Positions 62,861 to 64,000 of a stretch of 64,000 nucleotides of DNA are shown piece after piece. Positions within the stretch are counted from its first letter, which is position 1. Each line of letters starts with the position of its first letter. This DNA is from Spinacia oleracea (taxonomy: Eukaryota > Streptophyta > Magnoliopsida > Caryophyllales > Amaranthaceae). The notes beneath the pieces are model-generated. The model saw only the letters and a program-made list of their open reading frames with translations. It had not been told where the DNA came from and searched no databases. The stretch spans positions 9,091,747 to 9,155,746 of the forward strand of contig NC_079488.1 of NCBI RefSeq assembly GCF_020520425.1, written 5' to 3'. Both the position numbers and the translations under genes were made by a program.

Positions 62861-64000
62861 TTTAGGGAACGTTGGCCCAATAATTTTGTAAACACTAACA
62901 AACTACCTTTGGTTTGATTCAGGGAATGTTAATCCCTTAATTTTGTAAACTTTATGTTATAACTAAGTGTTTGTGCATAGTAAATAAGTCCTTACTCAAT
63001 ATATTCATAAGCACTAGAACATCATCAGTGCCATAACTGAAATACCCAACTACACCACGCGCACGGCCCACCACTAGTCTACGAAAAATTAAGGCCTAAT
63101 TTGTTTGTGTTTTTAGTTTACCAGTATTCTCGTAAAAGATCGTCTTATGGTTTATTAACGGTCAAACCACATGTCATTTCACCTATCTAATTCTATTAGG
63201 CATTATCTCACAGTTAAGTACTAAGTACTACGAAATGTCAGATGGCATGGTATGATAGTAGACTAGTTTTTTTACTACTCCGTAGTTTTTTGTTTGTTAG
63301 AAAAAATAACTCAAAATTATTAAAAACACATAAAATACATTTTTAGTTTTTTTTTACCGGTTTTCAAAATCAACATCATTATTATATCCATGACCAATTT
63401 TAAATCCACTATTCAACCTAACAATGATATTGAAAGGACTCGGTAACACGGAAATTCAGTTTACCTAACACAAAAATAATATTCATAAAGCAATAATGTT
63501 GAATGAAATTCGGAGGCTTTCATGGCCTCCTTTCAAATCTTTGATAGTTCTTCTAGTAATGATAACTAATATCCTTGATTAATCCATAAAATCATAATTA
63601 GTTAATTTAGGGGTAACAAAAAAGGCAAATAAAAAGCATTATGATTAAAATTGAAACTAGGAAGCAAAGAATGATGAAAGCAAAGAAAATGGTGGGAATA
63701 CTCCATATAAAAATGGGTTAAAAAAAGAAAGAAAAGAGCAAAGGGTGTGTTTGGCAACACCATAAGGAACAGAAGGCCAAGATGGAGTGGAGAAAGTAAG
63801 ATTCCCAACTTCACATGTTATGTTTCTAAGTTTAAACCATGATTAGTTTGTCTTTGCCTTGTTTAATTATGGGTCCCATTTGATCTGATCTTCCACCCAT
63901 TCATCATTTATTCTTTTATTCCAAACAAATCATTGTATAGTTGTTCTAACATTGTCCTGTTTAGGAGCTATTAGCCGGTTTGACTAGATGTGAACTGTTT
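62861..64000. other. Intergenic DNA to the window end
   Basis: No gene recognised. A short direct duplication (GGTTTGATTYAGGGAAYGTT) occurs at about 62857 and 62912. A GTGTGTTTGGCAACACC motif near 63745 may be the end of a Tourist-like element, but no partner was found. Confidence 0.3.

Overview
The window is plant nuclear DNA, almost certainly from a eudicot. Evidence: intron-bearing genes for an MSL-type channel, RPA70 and ribosomal protein S3, and abundant Stowaway, Tourist and hAT MITEs, copia LTR elements and a plant L1-type LINE with a C-terminal RNase H. An Amaranthaceae/Caryophyllales source (spinach- or beet-like) is my weak guess; nothing in the sequence proves it.

Layout. 1-1,960: a fold-back element cut by the window edge, a small hAT-like MITE and the 5' flank of the first gene. 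1,961-6,419 (+): a five-exon mechanosensitive channel gene (MSL10-like) whose introns carry at least three MITEs. 6,541-6,884: a Tourist-like MITE just past its stop. 7,341-10,891 (-): a two-exon RPA70 (RPA1) gene, convergent with MSL, with a 566-bp tandem duplication in its intron. 11,655-13,524: three more MITEs. 13,753-21,212: a young 7.5-kb LTR element with identical-length 337-bp LTRs and a CCTAC target duplication but no coding capacity; tandem arrays lie just before its 3' LTR.

21,252-50,846 is a layered nest. A Stowaway MITE is split by a roughly 7.4-kb L1-like LINE (20-bp target duplication). LINE ORF1 is split by a 21.5-kb copia composite with four LTRs (TTAGG target duplication), and the LINE reverse transcriptase is split by a 400-bp Tourist-like MITE. 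Between ORF1 and ORF2 the LINE carries an intact 311-codon frame joined to its neighbours by TAATG and ATGA stop/start overlaps. Within the copia composite, one interior has a nearly intact pol (one stop, one frameshift) while the other two are decayed; the last LTR is a mosaic of two LTR subfamilies.

51,016-52,652: an hAT-like MITE with perfect 8-bp target duplications and a palindromic element full of a 12-bp palindrome. 53,263-56,160 (-): a five-exon gene for 40S ribosomal protein S3 (244 aa) with a 191-bp tandem array in its large intron. 56,452-59,579: MITEs and simple repeats. 60,714-62,860: broken gene fragments (coiled-coil protein and a possible Myb/SANT-like exon). No gene is seen from 62,861 to the end.

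The three intact genes are unrelated housekeeping or signalling genes (membrane tension sensing, ssDNA binding in replication and repair, translation) and show no joint pathway. Most of the window is the retroelement nest between RPA1 and RPS3.
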